Assembly: GCF_027912455.1 (NCBI RefSeq)
Contig: NZ_CP115446.1
Span: forward strand, 581,501 to 645,500
Source of the DNA: Aurantiacibacter sp. MUD61
GTDB taxonomy: Bacteria > Pseudomonadota > Alphaproteobacteria > Sphingomonadales > Sphingomonadaceae
DNA: 64,000 nucleotides
Direction of reading: 5' to 3'
Positions within the stretch are counted from its first letter, which is position 1. Every line of letters starts with the position of its first letter. Both the position numbers and the translations under genes were made by a program. Below are positions 18,240-27,702 of this stretch, piece after piece. A model generated the notes under the pieces. The model saw only the letters and a program-made list of their open reading frames with translations. It was not told where the DNA came from and made no database searches.

Positions 18240-18260
18240 ACCGCACTCGGGAGATGCCGA

Positions 18261-19922
18261 TTGACCTCTAAAGCCGCCCTTGCCACCCTCAGCGTGGCCC
18301 TGTTCTGCACCCCTGCCAGCGCTCAGGCCGATCCGGCGCCTACGGCCAGCTTTGCATATCTGGAATACAGCGCACAGGAGGAAGAGCCCGCGACCCCGCC
18401 GGGCACATTCCGCAACCGGGTGCTGCCCGGATTCCATCCAGACCCGTCCATGGTGAAAGTCGGCGATGATTTCTACGCTGTCACTTCCACATTCTCATGG
18501 TTTCCCGGCCTGCCGATTTTCCATTCTCGCGACCTCGTGAACTGGCGGCAGATCGGCAATGCATTCGACCGAACCGGACAGGTGGATTTCTCCGGCCTCG
18601 GCATAAATCGCGGCCTGTTCGCCCCTGCGATTACGCATGATGGTGAGCGCTTCTGGATCGCCAACACCTGCATCGATTGCGGCAGCAATTTCGTCATCAC
18701 GGCAGATGATCCTGCAGGGCCATGGAGTGATCCGGTATGGCTCGATTTCGGCGGCATAGACCCGTCACTCTATTTCGAAGGGGATCGCGCGTGGATCGTG
18801 TACAATGACGCCCCACCGGGGGAACCGCTATACGAAGGTCACCGCGCCCTGTGGTTGCAGGAGCTCGACCTCGAGACGATGCAGATGGCGCCCGAGCGCA
18901 CGCTGCTGGTGAATGGCGGGGTGGACCTTTCGGCAGAGCCGGTCTGGGCAGAGGGCCCGCATATCTACAAGGTCGATGGATGGTACTATCTGCTGACGGC
19001 AGAAGGCGGCACGGCAGACCAGCATTCGCAAACGATCTACCGTTCGCGCGATCTGGCCGGGCCTTATGTGCCCGGGCCACTCAATCCGATCCTGACCCAG
19101 AGAAACATGCCGGCAGACAGGCCGGACCGGGTGGAAGCGACCGGCCATGCCGATTTCGTGCAGCTTGACGATGGCAGCTGGTGGGGGCTGTTCCTCGCCA
19201 CCCGTCCGTTCGCCGAACAATCGACGCTTATGGGCCGGGAAACCTTCCTGCTACCGGTGACGTGGGAGGATGGCTGGCCCTATTTCCTACAACCGGGCGA
19301 GCCCGTGCCGGCAACCCCTCGCCAGCCGGACCTGGCTGACGGATCGGGCACCGACTGGCGCAATTGGCGAGACGATTTCGATGCGCGCGAACTTGGCCCC
19401 GAATGGCTTTCCATCCGCACGCCATCGCCCGTCCAGTCAACGCATCTGGCCGAGGGCGCGTTTCACCTTGTGCCCGCTGCCGATGGTGCGGCATCCTTCG
19501 GCAATCCGGCCTTCGCCGGGCGACGCCTGCGTCATCATGCCGCGCAATTCGAGACGCAAATCGACTTTGAACCGGGAGAGAATGGACAGCGCGCCGGCCT
19601 GCTCGCCTTCATGGATGAAGGCCATTTCCTTACCGCCACGATCGAGCGATCGGAGAATGCTCGCGCAGTCGTTGTCAGGCGGCGATCCGAAGAGGGCGAT
19701 CCGGAGGCAGGAGAAGAGATGGCGCGTCTGACACTCTCCGCCGCCGGTCCAGTCGGCCTGCGCATCCGCTTCGATGGCGGGACCGCGCATGTCAGCGCAC
19801 AGCAGGCGGGGAATGACTGGCAGGAGGTGGGCGGCCCAATCGATGTCGAACCGCTGGCGTCCGTTTACGCCGGATTGTTCACCGGCGTGGTCGTCGGCCC
19901 CTATGCGGTGACATCAGAGTAA
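18261..19922 (+). CDS. Exported glycoside hydrolase family 43 (beta-xylosidase/arabinofuranosidase-like)
   Basis: 553 residues from a TTG start at 18261; GGGAG lies 7 bases upstream, and the only nearby ATG is out of frame. A signal peptide (1-22, ending SAQA) is followed by the five-bladed propeller. Family-43 acidic residues are in place: Asp61 (HPDPSM, base), Asp167 (GGIDPSLY, pKa modulator) and Glu231 (AEGPHIYK, acid). From about 370 there is a C-terminal beta-sandwich (RDDFDA..LGPEWLSIR), typical of xylosidase-type members. It should release xylose or arabinose from short hemicellulose chains. The LacI-type operator upstream implies sugar induction. Confidence 0.9.
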   Translation: MTSKAALATLSVALFCTPASAQADPAPTASFAYLEYSAQEEEPATPPGTFRNRVLPGFHPDPSMVKVGDDFYAVTSTFSWFPGLPIFHSRDLVNWRQIGNAFDRTGQVDFSGLGINRGLFAPAITHDGERFWIANTCIDCGSNFVITADDPAGPWSDPVWLDFGGIDPSLYFEGDRAWIVYNDAPPGEPLYEGHRALWLQELDLETMQMAPERTLLVNGGVDLSAEPVWAEGPHIYKVDGWYYLLTAEGGTADQHSQTIYRSRDLAGPYVPGPLNPILTQRNMPADRPDRVEATGHADFVQLDDGSWWGLFLATRPFAEQSTLMGRETFLLPVTWEDGWPYFLQPGEPVPATPRQPDLADGSGTDWRNWRDDFDARELGPEWLSIRTPSPVQSTHLAEGAFHLVPAADGAASFGNPAFAGRRLRHHAAQFETQIDFEPGENGQRAGLLAFMDEGHFLTATIERSENARAVVVRRRSEEGDPEAGEEMARLTLSAAGPVGLRIRFDGGTAHVSAQQAGNDWQEVGGPIDVEPLASVYAGLFTGVVVGPYAVTSE

Positions 19923-20018
19923 GCCCACACCAAGCTAGCGGCGTACTTCGGCCGATAAAAAGGCGCGCCCGTCCTCGCACCGTCGGACGAGCGGCGAGCC
20001 TCCTTCTTTCGAAAGGTG

Positions 20019-20501
20019 TTAACTTGCTAGCGAGCGATATTCGGCAGCGGTGATGAACTCACCGAAGGCTTCACACCAGACCACCACTGTCGTGTAATCC
20101 TCGATATTCACGCCTTCGGGAACATCGAGCAGGAAGCCGTCGAAGGTCTTGACCGAACCGATGCGAACGGCATCGGCTTTGATGGCTTCGAACCCGGCTT
20201 CGTCCTCCACGAAAGTGTCAGTCAGATAGACCATATAGTCCGGCCCCGGCGCCAGCTCGCCCTGATGGACAATTCGGCTTTCGGACACGCTGATCGTGCC
20301 TTCACCCCAATGCAGGGCATCGCTGCCAGCAAGATCCCGATTCAGCTCGGCGGAGTATTCAGCAGCAGCAACCTGCTCCTCCAGCACTTCGGCTGCAGGC
20401 GCATCCGGAGCAGTCAGGATCGGCAAGAAATAAACCCCCAGCGCAAAGCCTGCGCCAAGCGCGGCAATGTGGGTGACAATCAGGGCAATAATCTTCTTCA
20501 T
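20019..20501 (-). CDS. Membrane-anchored DM13-domain protein
   Basis: 160 residues from ATG at 20501 with GGGAGG just upstream; a second in-frame ATG 15 bases earlier has no such site. An N-terminal hydrophobic segment (about 4-26) anchors it, with the rest in the periplasm. The region about 55-155 fits the DM13 domain: GEGTISV, LAPGPDYMVYLTDTF, DVPEGVNIEDYTTVVVWCEAFGEFITAAEY, including the Cys in VVWCEAF. DM13 proteins are proposed to act in redox or electron transfer, but roles are poorly established. Confidence 0.8.
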   Translation of the reverse strand: MKKIIALIVTHIAALGAGFALGVYFLPILTAPDAPAAEVLEEQVAAAEYSAELNRDLAGSDALHWGEGTISVSESRIVHQGELAPGPDYMVYLTDTFVEDEAGFEAIKADAVRIGSVKTFDGFLLDVPEGVNIEDYTTVVVWCEAFGEFITAAEYRSLAS

Positions 20502-20576
20502 GGTGCCTCCCGGCAAAGTGGATTGCTATGCGGGGAATATTCGCTGGAAAGCGCGATTGGTTACATCAGGCTGAGG

Positions 20577-21791
20577 TTACGCAATGAACCGGGCGATGAA
20601 GAACCCGTCCAGCCCGCCCGCCTCAGCCAGCATCCCGGGATGGGTGCGGACCCAGCCTTCGCTTGTTGGCGTGATGCCTTGGGGAAGTTCTTCGGCGTGC
20701 ACCGGATCGGTGGTAAGATCGCAAGCCGCGGCGATATCCTCGCCCTCTTCGCGCTCGAGCGAGCAGGTGGCGTAGACCAGCGTCCCGCCCGGCTTCAACC
20801 AATTGGCGGCGCGCTCCAGCAATTGCGATTGCAGCAGCGCCATCGCCTCGATCTGGCGCGGGCCGATGCGGTGGATCACGTCCGGATTGCGGCGACAGGT
20901 ACCCGTCGCCGTGCAGGGCGCATCGAGCAGGATGGCGTCGTAGAGCTCATCCGGATGCCACCCCATCGCATCGGCTTCCACGATATCGGCGGAAAGGCCG
21001 GTGCGCTCCAGGTTCTGCCGCAGCCGTTCGAGGCGGCGGGAGGAATTGTCGAGTGAAGTCACTTTCCATCCCGCAGCGGCCAGTTGCAGTGTCTTGCCAC
21101 CGGGCGCCGCGCACAGGTCGAGCACGCGCTTGCCCTCGCCAGCGCCGAGTAGACGCGCAGGGATCGACGCGGCCAGATCCTGCACCCACCATGCGCCGTC
21201 ATCGAAGCCCGGCAGGTTCTCGATAGCCGTGCCACGCGGCAGGCGGACATGTCCGGGAAGCAGGCTTTCGCCTTCCAGCCCCTCCGGCAGATCCCCGCGC
21301 AATGACAGGTCGAGCGGTGGCGGAGCTGCGATACCCTTGGCGATCTCTACCGCCATGTCGCCCCAGCGATGTGCGACCGCATCCGGCAAAGTCGGCGCGT
21401 CGGGCAATGTCGCATCCTGCCGGGTGAGCGTGGCGAAGACGCCATGCGCCAAACGCTTTGGCCCGCCAGCGAGCAGAGGTAGCGCCGTCGCGATCACCGC
21501 ATGCGGCGGTGTCTCCAGCCGCAGCCATTGGGCGAGCATCATGCGCAGCACCATCCGCGCCTTGGCGTCATCGGGCAGCGGCTTTTTCGTGGCGCTATCG
21601 ATCAGCGCATCAAGATCGGTGAGCCAGCGCAGCACTTCGCCGGCAATCGCGCGCGCGAGCGCACGATCGGCAAAGCTTGGCAAGCCGTTCGCCGCGCCGC
21701 CCGCCTGCTCCATCGTATCGCCGCGCCGCAGCACGGCATCGAGCATTTTCAGCGCCGCCTTGCGCGCCCCGCTTCCCGGAATGGTGTTCAT
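20577..21791 (-). CDS. rsmB: 16S rRNA m5C methyltransferase, RsmB/Sun family
   Basis: 404 residues. An N-terminal NusB-like helical domain (about 1-130) is followed by a SAM-dependent methyltransferase. Key motifs are LDLCAAPGGKTLQLA (SAM binding), DAPCTATGTCRRNPD (catalytic Cys region) and YATCSLEREEGED (second Cys). It methylates a cytosine in 16S rRNA. Length fits alphaproteobacterial members, which are shorter than E. coli RsmB. It is divergent from the DUF1674 gene 58 bases away. Confidence 0.92.
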   Translation of the reverse strand: MNTIPGSGARKAALKMLDAVLRRGDTMEQAGGAANGLPSFADRALARAIAGEVLRWLTDLDALIDSATKKPLPDDAKARMVLRMMLAQWLRLETPPHAVIATALPLLAGGPKRLAHGVFATLTRQDATLPDAPTLPDAVAHRWGDMAVEIAKGIAAPPPLDLSLRGDLPEGLEGESLLPGHVRLPRGTAIENLPGFDDGAWWVQDLAASIPARLLGAGEGKRVLDLCAAPGGKTLQLAAAGWKVTSLDNSSRRLERLRQNLERTGLSADIVEADAMGWHPDELYDAILLDAPCTATGTCRRNPDVIHRIGPRQIEAMALLQSQLLERAANWLKPGGTLVYATCSLEREEGEDIAAACDLTTDPVHAEELPQGITPTSEGWVRTHPGMLAEAGGLDGFFIARFIA

Positions 21792-21849
21792 AGGGGTGCC
21801 CCTAGGCCCAGTTGCGCATCAGCGCCAGAGCGCCCATGTTGCAGAGGCT

Positions 21850-22005
21850 ATGAAACGCGCAACCAAACGCCCCGAAAACTTCACAAAGCCCGCCCACTGG
21901 ACAAGCGAACCGCCGCCCGAGCCCGAAAAGGGCGAAGTCGACGAAAAGCTCAGCCCCACCCGCTACGGCGATTGGGTCCACAAGGGCATTGCGATCGATT
22001 TTTAG
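21850..22005 (+). CDS. DUF1674 / SDHAF4-like succinate dehydrogenase assembly factor
   Basis: Only 51 residues, starting at ATG 21850 with GAGG just upstream. The C-terminus RYGDWVHKGIAIDF is the diagnostic DUF1674 signature. Eukaryotic SDHAF4 protects the flavinated SDH subunit during complex II assembly, and bacterial homologues are thought to do the same. A much longer open frame runs through this position from inside the antisense rsmB gene, but only this C-terminal part is coding. It converges with hemH, 3 bases between ends. Confidence 0.9.
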   Translation: MKRATKRPENFTKPAHWTSEPPPEPEKGEVDEKLSPTRYGDWVHKGIAIDF

Positions 22006-22008
22006 AGC

Positions 22009-23043
22009 TTAAACCCAGCCCGCCAATTCACGGCGAATAACCGCCTCGATCATGTCCATGCCGTTGGTGCGGGCATTGAGGCATTCCAGACGCGCGAATT
22101 GTTCGCCGCCTGCTTCGATGAATTCATCGCGGCCTTCCATTCCGAGTTCTTCCAGCGTTTCGAGGCAATCGGCGGAGAAGCCCGGCGCGGCGATCGCCAT
22201 GCGTTTGGTACCCGCTTCTGCCTCTGCGATGATCGTGTCATCGGTCGCGGGTTCGAGCCATTTGGCAGGGCCGAAGCGGCTCTGGAATGTCGTCACCATG
22301 CGGATGTCCGGGCGGTTCAGTTCCGCCTGCAGCAGGCGCGATGTCTTCTGGCAGTGGCAGTGATATGGATCGCCCTCGGTCAGCGTGCGCAGCGGCATGC
22401 CGTGGAAGCTCATCAGCAAGACCTCAGGTGTGAAATCGAGTGCATCGAGCTGCGTGCCGATATCCTTCGCCAGCGCGCGGATGTAGGTCGGATCGTCGTG
22501 ATAGGGCGGCACCGTGCGCATCGCCGGCTGCCAGCGTTGCTCGCGCAGCCAGTCGTTGACCTTGTCGACGACGGTAGCCGAGGTCGCGCCCGAATATTGC
22601 GGATACATTGGCGCCAGCAGGATGCGATCGCAGCCCGCCTCTTTGAGTTTATCGAGCTGCGGCGCGATGGCGGGCTCGCCATATCGCATCGCCCAGTCGA
22701 CCATCACAGTCTCGCCCAGCCGCGCCTGCAAACCGGTCGCCTGATCTTCGGTAATCACTGCCAGCGGCGAACCGCGATCCCACCACACCTTCTTGTAAGC
22801 CGCCGCGCTTTTCTTGGGCCGCGTGTTGAGAATGATACCGCGCAAGATTGGCTGCCAGATCAACGACGGAATTTCGATGACGCGCTTGTCCGACAGGAAT
22901 TCCGCCAGATAGCGCCGCACCGGCCCCGTCTCCGGCGCATCGGGTGTGCCGAGATTGACGAGCAGCACTCCGACCTTGCCGCTTTTCACTGGCGGATGGT
23001 CAGCGGGTAAGTGCTGGGGGAGGCCGGAAAACGGCTCTGTCAT
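22009..23043 (-). CDS. hemH: Ferrochelatase
   Basis: 344 residues from ATG at 23043 with GGAAG upstream; the longer frame to 23124 adds a non-conserved N-terminus. It inserts Fe2+ into protoporphyrin IX, the last step of heme synthesis. Motifs: KVGVLLVNLGTPDAP at the N-terminus, YPQYSGATSATV, the catalytic-His signature LLMSFHGMPLRTLTEGDPYHCHC and the late segment PGFSADCLETLEEL. Length is normal. Confidence 0.95.
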   Translation of the reverse strand: MTEPFSGLPQHLPADHPPVKSGKVGVLLVNLGTPDAPETGPVRRYLAEFLSDKRVIEIPSLIWQPILRGIILNTRPKKSAAAYKKVWWDRGSPLAVITEDQATGLQARLGETVMVDWAMRYGEPAIAPQLDKLKEAGCDRILLAPMYPQYSGATSATVVDKVNDWLREQRWQPAMRTVPPYHDDPTYIRALAKDIGTQLDALDFTPEVLLMSFHGMPLRTLTEGDPYHCHCQKTSRLLQAELNRPDIRMVTTFQSRFGPAKWLEPATDDTIIAEAEAGTKRMAIAAPGFSADCLETLEELGMEGRDEFIEAGGEQFARLECLNARTNGMDMIEAVIRRELAGWV

Positions 23044-23176
23044 TACAAACTTCCTGCCAGGCGCCGGCAAAACCGGTGCCGAATGGATTGGACGCATACC
23101 GCGCCCCGATGTTCCGTGACCCATGCCCTAGCTGAGGCCGAAAGGAAACTCGCCCCAATGTCGGTAATCGCAGGCC

Positions 23177-25447
23177 TCATGCAAATGCGGATAGCAATGG
23201 CAGGCGTCGTAGGCGCAGGCCCGTGGCGCTGAAGAAGGCATTGGCGACGGCCGGGGCGACGGGCGGCACGCCGATCTCGCCCGGATCGAAAGGCGCAGCA
23301 TCGCTGTCCAGCAGTTCCACCGTGATCTGCGGGCAATCCTCCAGCGTCGGCAAACCAAGTGCGGCGAGCCGCTGGTGCGTCGGCAAGCCGTCGGCATATT
23401 CGGTCGCGCCGCCCAGCGCCTGCGCAAGGCCGAAGACCAATCCGCCCTCGATCTGCTGGAGCGCAATGTCACGATTGACGACGCGGCCGATATCGACCGC
23501 TGCATAAAGATGGCGCACCCGCACGCCGCCTTCACCCGCACTGGCCTGCGCCACGAGAGCGATGCGGCCCGTCGCTTCGCCCAATTGCATGCGGTGGCAG
23601 GCGAGCCCCTGCCCGCTGCCGCGCGTTCCGCCATCCCATGCCGCCAGCCGCCCGGCGCGCTGCAGCAGATCGACCATGGGCGCATCCTGCCCCAGCATTG
23701 CGATGCGATAGGACAGCGGCTCCCGCTCATACTCCTGCGCGATCTCGTCGATAAAACTTTCGCGGAAGAAGCACGTATAGCCATGCGCCCCGCCGCGCAT
23801 GGGTGCCGTCGGCAGATCGAGCGACACGGGAATGTGCTGCACCACCATGTCCGGAATGGCGTAGCTTTGCGCAAAGCCTTCGACAGCGAGAGGATCAGCC
23901 TCTCCCGCCACCGCTTCAATCGCCGCCCAGCTCACGGTATTTTCAAACAGGCGCTCGCCGAATTCGCGCATGGTCGAAGGCGCGGCGATCCGGGCGCGCA
24001 GCTGGCTGATCGAGCCTTCCTCGCGCAATTCCGCGCCGACCAGTGCGGCAACCGGTGGGCGCGGATAGGAGGCGGCATGCTCCTGCCAGCGCGACCAGGT
24101 GAGCTGGACAGGCCGTCCCGCCTCGCGTGCCAGCAGAGCCACTTCGACCGCCGCCTGATTATCCAGCCGCCGATCAAAACTGCCGCCTGCCGCAACGGGA
24201 TAAAGCACAACGTCGGAAGCCGAGAGGCCGATTGCCTTCGCCGCCGCCTGCCGTGCGGCTTCGGGTGCTTGCGCCGCCATCCACAGTTCCAGCAAGCCAT
24301 CGCTCAGCCGCGCAGTCGCGGTGGTGGTTTCGATGGTGGCGTGGACACCGGGTGCGACATCATATCGGCGCGCTTCATCGGGCGCATAATTGTCATCGCC
24401 TGCACCGCGGAGTTCTATCGTGGTAGGAACACCGCGCCGCACGGCGGCATCCAAGGTCTCGACAATTTCATTGCTGTCCACCGGGCGTTCGACCACGAAG
24501 CGCGGCGCGATGCGGCGCAGCGCCTCTTCGGCGGCCCACCAGTTTTCGGCAATCGCCGCCAGCCAGCGTTTTCCGCGCACCAGCTGGATCAGCCCGCGCT
24601 GGCCTGACGCGAACGTTTCGTCGAACGTGCCCAGTTGCGATTGGTTGAGCGGCCCGTGCCGGATCGCTGCGAACACCATATCCGGCAGGCGCACATCACC
24701 TGCGAACACATAGCTGCCATCGACTTTGGACGGCAGATCGAGCCGCGGCCAGTCGAGGACGCGCTCACCTTCCATCTCGCTAGGTGGAGCGCGCTCTGCC
24801 GGCTCTTCGGGCAGCAATGGCGGAGGGTCGGGGGCAGAGAAGCCCGCCGATTCTAGCGCCAGCTCGGCAAAGCTCGCGCGATTGCCTTCGTGATAGATAA
24901 AGCCGTTCTCCGCGCGGCATTGCTCCCACGGCACATCCCAGCGCTCTGCCGCCGCTTTCGCCAACATAGCGCGCGCCGAGGCTCCGGCATTGCGACACGC
25001 CATTTCATAGGCGGCAAGCGATGTGCCCTTGGCGGTGACGTTGAACTTGTTCTCGCTCGCCCAGCGTTCGAGCAGTGCATCGTCTGCGTCATCCGCCAGC
25101 GCGGGGATGACCGGCTTCCACAGCGGAGCCCATTCTACCGCGAGAGGGAGATTAGCATAAGCGCCGCTGACGGGCGCAGGCTCCACCGCGACCTGCCGCC
25201 AATCCGCGCCAAGCTCCATCGCGACAATCTGCGGTAAAAGGGTGGTGACGCCCTGCCCCATTTCCAATTGCGGTACGGCAACAGTGACAACGCCATCGGA
25301 GGCAATTTTCAGCCATGCATCGTAAGCGATTTCTTCCGGCCCGGGGGACAGCGGCGTCTCGAATTCGCGCGGCAGGAAGTTCCACGCGACCAGCAATCCG
25401 CCGCCAACGGCAGCGCCTGTCAGGAGGCCGCGCCTGGTGACTTTCAT
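23177..25447 (-). CDS. Tat-exported molybdenum hydroxylase large subunit (xanthine dehydrogenase/IorB-like)
   Basis: 756 residues. A twin-arginine signal (TRRGLLTGAAVGGG, 4-17) is followed by the molybdopterin-binding large-subunit fold of the isoquinoline 1-oxidoreductase beta / aldehyde oxidoreductase type. Recognisable parts are PQLEMGQGVTTLLPQIVAMELGADW, the central PMRGGAHGYTCFFRESFIDEIA and the C-terminal GEIGVPPVAPAVANAFFSATG, whose Glu is the usual catalytic base. The small [2Fe-2S] subunit normally encoded next to it is absent here, so electrons must go to an unlinked partner. Its start overlaps the mrp stop (25444-25447). Confidence 0.88.
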   Translation of the reverse strand: MKVTRRGLLTGAAVGGGLLVAWNFLPREFETPLSPGPEEIAYDAWLKIASDGVVTVAVPQLEMGQGVTTLLPQIVAMELGADWRQVAVEPAPVSGAYANLPLAVEWAPLWKPVIPALADDADDALLERWASENKFNVTAKGTSLAAYEMACRNAGASARAMLAKAAAERWDVPWEQCRAENGFIYHEGNRASFAELALESAGFSAPDPPPLLPEEPAERAPPSEMEGERVLDWPRLDLPSKVDGSYVFAGDVRLPDMVFAAIRHGPLNQSQLGTFDETFASGQRGLIQLVRGKRWLAAIAENWWAAEEALRRIAPRFVVERPVDSNEIVETLDAAVRRGVPTTIELRGAGDDNYAPDEARRYDVAPGVHATIETTTATARLSDGLLELWMAAQAPEAARQAAAKAIGLSASDVVLYPVAAGGSFDRRLDNQAAVEVALLAREAGRPVQLTWSRWQEHAASYPRPPVAALVGAELREEGSISQLRARIAAPSTMREFGERLFENTVSWAAIEAVAGEADPLAVEGFAQSYAIPDMVVQHIPVSLDLPTAPMRGGAHGYTCFFRESFIDEIAQEYEREPLSYRIAMLGQDAPMVDLLQRAGRLAAWDGGTRGSGQGLACHRMQLGEATGRIALVAQASAGEGGVRVRHLYAAVDIGRVVNRDIALQQIEGGLVFGLAQALGGATEYADGLPTHQRLAALGLPTLEDCPQITVELLDSDAAPFDPGEIGVPPVAPAVANAFFSATGLRLRRLPLLSAFA

Positions 25448-26412
25448 CCCACCTTCTCCAGCGCCTGATGCAGCTGCGCGGCGATGCCGATGAAAGGCTT
25501 GCCCATATCGCTGTCTGCAGCGGCAGCGGGAGGCGTGCCCGCATCGCTCTTTTCGCGAATTTCCATTGCGAGAGGTATGCGGCCGAGGAAAGGCAGGCCC
25601 AATTCCTTCGCCGCAGCTTCAGCTCCGCCCTGACCGAACGGATCGCTGATATCGCCGCAGGACGGGCACATATATCCCGCCATGTTCTCGACAATTCCGG
25701 CAATCGGCACCTGCGCCTGCCTGAACAGGTCGAGCGCGCGCTTCGCATCGATAAGTGCGAGATCCTGCGGCGTGGAGACGACCACGGCGGCGCTCGGCTT
25801 GAATTTCTGCAGCATGGTCAGCTGCACGTCGCCGGTGCCGGGTGGCAGGTCGACCAGCAGCACATCGGTATCGCCCCAATCGGCATCCATCAGCTGGCTG
25901 AGCGCCTGCCCGACCATCGGGCCGCGCAAGGCAATCGCCTTGCCCGCTTCGACCAGCTGGCCCATCGAAACGAATTTGACGCCAAAATCGCTGTCATGCG
26001 GGATCAGCTTTTCGCCCTCGGCGCGCAGCTTGCTCGGCGCGTCGGCCAGCAGAGTCGCCTGCGAGGGGCCGTAGATATCCGCATCGACCACGCCGACCTT
26101 ATGACCCATGCCCGCAAGCGCAACGGCAAGATTGGCCGTCAGCGTGCTTTTGCCGACCCCGCCCTTGCCCGAACCGACGGCGATGATCTGCCGCTCTTTC
26201 CTGTCCGCCATCAGCGCCACGCGCACCTCGTTCACCTGATCGAGCGCGCCCACCGCCTCTTCCAGCTCGCGCTGCAACTGCGCTGCGGCAGAGCGGCCAA
26301 GGCCACCGGCATCGACCACCAGCGTCGCCACCTCATCCCGCAGCTTGGCCGAACGGACCATGCCCGAAAGTTCGGCTGGAATGGCGGCGCGAATTGTCTC
26401 ATCAATACTCAT
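25444..26412 (-). CDS. apbC: Mrp/ApbC iron-sulfur carrier ATPase
   Basis: 322 residues. A short N-terminal MIP18-like segment precedes the deviant Walker A of the Mrp/NBP35 family, GSGKGGVGKS (80-89). Other features are DADIYGPSQATLL, the LLVDLPPGTGDVQLT switch region and the conserved Cys249-x-x-Cys252 (MCPSCGD) that holds a bridging Fe-S cluster. It carries Fe-S clusters to target proteins. It precedes, with a 4-base overlap, a molybdenum hydroxylase whose partner subunit needs Fe-S clusters, and is divergent from hflK. Confidence 0.94.
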   Translation of the reverse strand: MSIDETIRAAIPAELSGMVRSAKLRDEVATLVVDAGGLGRSAAAQLQRELEEAVGALDQVNEVRVALMADRKERQIIAVGSGKGGVGKSTLTANLAVALAGMGHKVGVVDADIYGPSQATLLADAPSKLRAEGEKLIPHDSDFGVKFVSMGQLVEAGKAIALRGPMVGQALSQLMDADWGDTDVLLVDLPPGTGDVQLTMLQKFKPSAAVVVSTPQDLALIDAKRALDLFRQAQVPIAGIVENMAGYMCPSCGDISDPFGQGGAEAAAKELGLPFLGRIPLAMEIREKSDAGTPPAAAADSDMGKPFIGIAAQLHQALEKVG

Positions 26413-26507
26413 CTCAGGCCTTGCTAGCGGCTTGAATTGGTGCGGTCAGCAATTTTGCTGCGCGTTCCCCCCTGTTTTTTGCGAAACAGCTACCTATAGA
26501 AGAGTGT

Positions 26508-27701
26508 ATGGAACGATTGGGCGGTTTTATCGAGAGAATTGGCCTGGCTATGGCCGGGAAACGCAACCCCTGGGGCAAGTCCTCCGGCGGCGGCAGCGGA
26601 TCGGATGGAGGCGACTCCGGCGATGGCGATGCGCCTTCCGGCAGCAATGGTGGCGGCGGACCGGACGGTCCGCGCAACCCGTGGCTCCCCGGCGGCGGCG
26701 GTGGCAAGGGTGACGGCGGTCGCCGTGGCCCCAATATCGAAGACATTTTCAAGAACCGCGGCCCCGAAGGCCCACGCCGTGGCGGCGGTGGAGGCGGAGG
26801 CCCGACTTTCCGCATCCCGCAGCGGCCCGGCGGCAAGAGCTGGTTTCCGGTTGCGCTCGTCGCGATCGTTGGCGTCTGGTTCCTCGCAACATCGTTGCAC
26901 ATCGTAGACCCTTCAGAAAAGGGCTACAAAATGTGGTTCGGGGGCAAATATTCGGGCGATCTCGTCGATGGTCTGAATTTTACCGCCCCCTGGCCAATCC
27001 AGACGGTGAATATCGAGAATACCGACGAAATTCGTCGCCTCACCATCGGCGATGGCGGCGGAGAGAATCTGATCCTGACGGGTGACCAGAACCTGGTCGA
27101 CCTGTCCTACCTCGTGCGCTGGCGCGTGCGCGATCTGGTGCAGTATCGTTTCGAGCTGGAAGATCCCGAAGACACGCTGCGCGAAGCAGCCGAATCGGCC
27201 ATGCGTGCGGCGGTCGCGGAAACCACGCTCGATAATATCCTGTCGGGTGAAGGACGCGCTCAGGCACAGCTTCGCGTGCGCCAGCGTATGCAGGCCTTGC
27301 TCGATAGCTACGGCGCGGGCATCGAAGTCGATGGTGTCGACATCAACCGGACGGAAGCGCCCGAGCAGGTGATCGAAGCCTTTAACGACGTGCTTGCCGC
27401 CCGCCAAAACCGTGAGCAGCTGCTTAACCAGGCGCGCCGGTATGAGCAGCAATTGCTTGCCCAGGCACAGGGTGACGCGGCGCAGTTCAACGAAATTTAC
27501 GAGCAGTATCGCCTCGCCCCCGAAGTGACGCGTCGCCGCCTGTATTACGAGACAATGGAAACCGTGCTGCGTGGCACTGACAAGACCATCATCGAAGCAG
27601 ACGGGGTCACCCCTTACCTGCCGCTCCCCGAAATCAACCAGCGCGCGCGCGGCGCATCTTCGCCGCCCTCGCTCTCGGTAAGCCCGCAGGGAGGCCAGTA
27701 A
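26508..27701 (+). CDS. hflK: HflK, membrane SPFH-domain regulator of FtsH
   Basis: 397 residues. A Gly/Pro-rich cytoplasmic N-terminus (about 25-110) is followed by one membrane helix (WFPVALVAIVGVWFLATSL, about 125-143) and a periplasmic SPFH/band-7 domain (HIVDPSEKGYKMWFG...). A helical region (ARQNREQLLNQARRYEQQLLAQA) follows. HflK forms a large hetero-oligomer with HflC that encloses and modulates the FtsH protease. hflC starts one base after its stop, and degP follows. Confidence 0.95.
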   Translation: MERLGGFIERIGLAMAGKRNPWGKSSGGGSGSDGGDSGDGDAPSGSNGGGGPDGPRNPWLPGGGGGKGDGGRRGPNIEDIFKNRGPEGPRRGGGGGGGPTFRIPQRPGGKSWFPVALVAIVGVWFLATSLHIVDPSEKGYKMWFGGKYSGDLVDGLNFTAPWPIQTVNIENTDEIRRLTIGDGGGENLILTGDQNLVDLSYLVRWRVRDLVQYRFELEDPEDTLREAAESAMRAAVAETTLDNILSGEGRAQAQLRVRQRMQALLDSYGAGIEVDGVDINRTEAPEQVIEAFNDVLAARQNREQLLNQARRYEQQLLAQAQGDAAQFNEIYEQYRLAPEVTRRRLYYETMETVLRGTDKTIIEADGVTPYLPLPEINQRARGASSPPSLSVSPQGGQ

Positions 27702-27702
27702 G

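Noticed and set aside
21001..21849. Long plus-strand frame ahead of DUF1674
   Set aside because: It lies antisense to rsmB; only the last 51 codons resemble a protein family.
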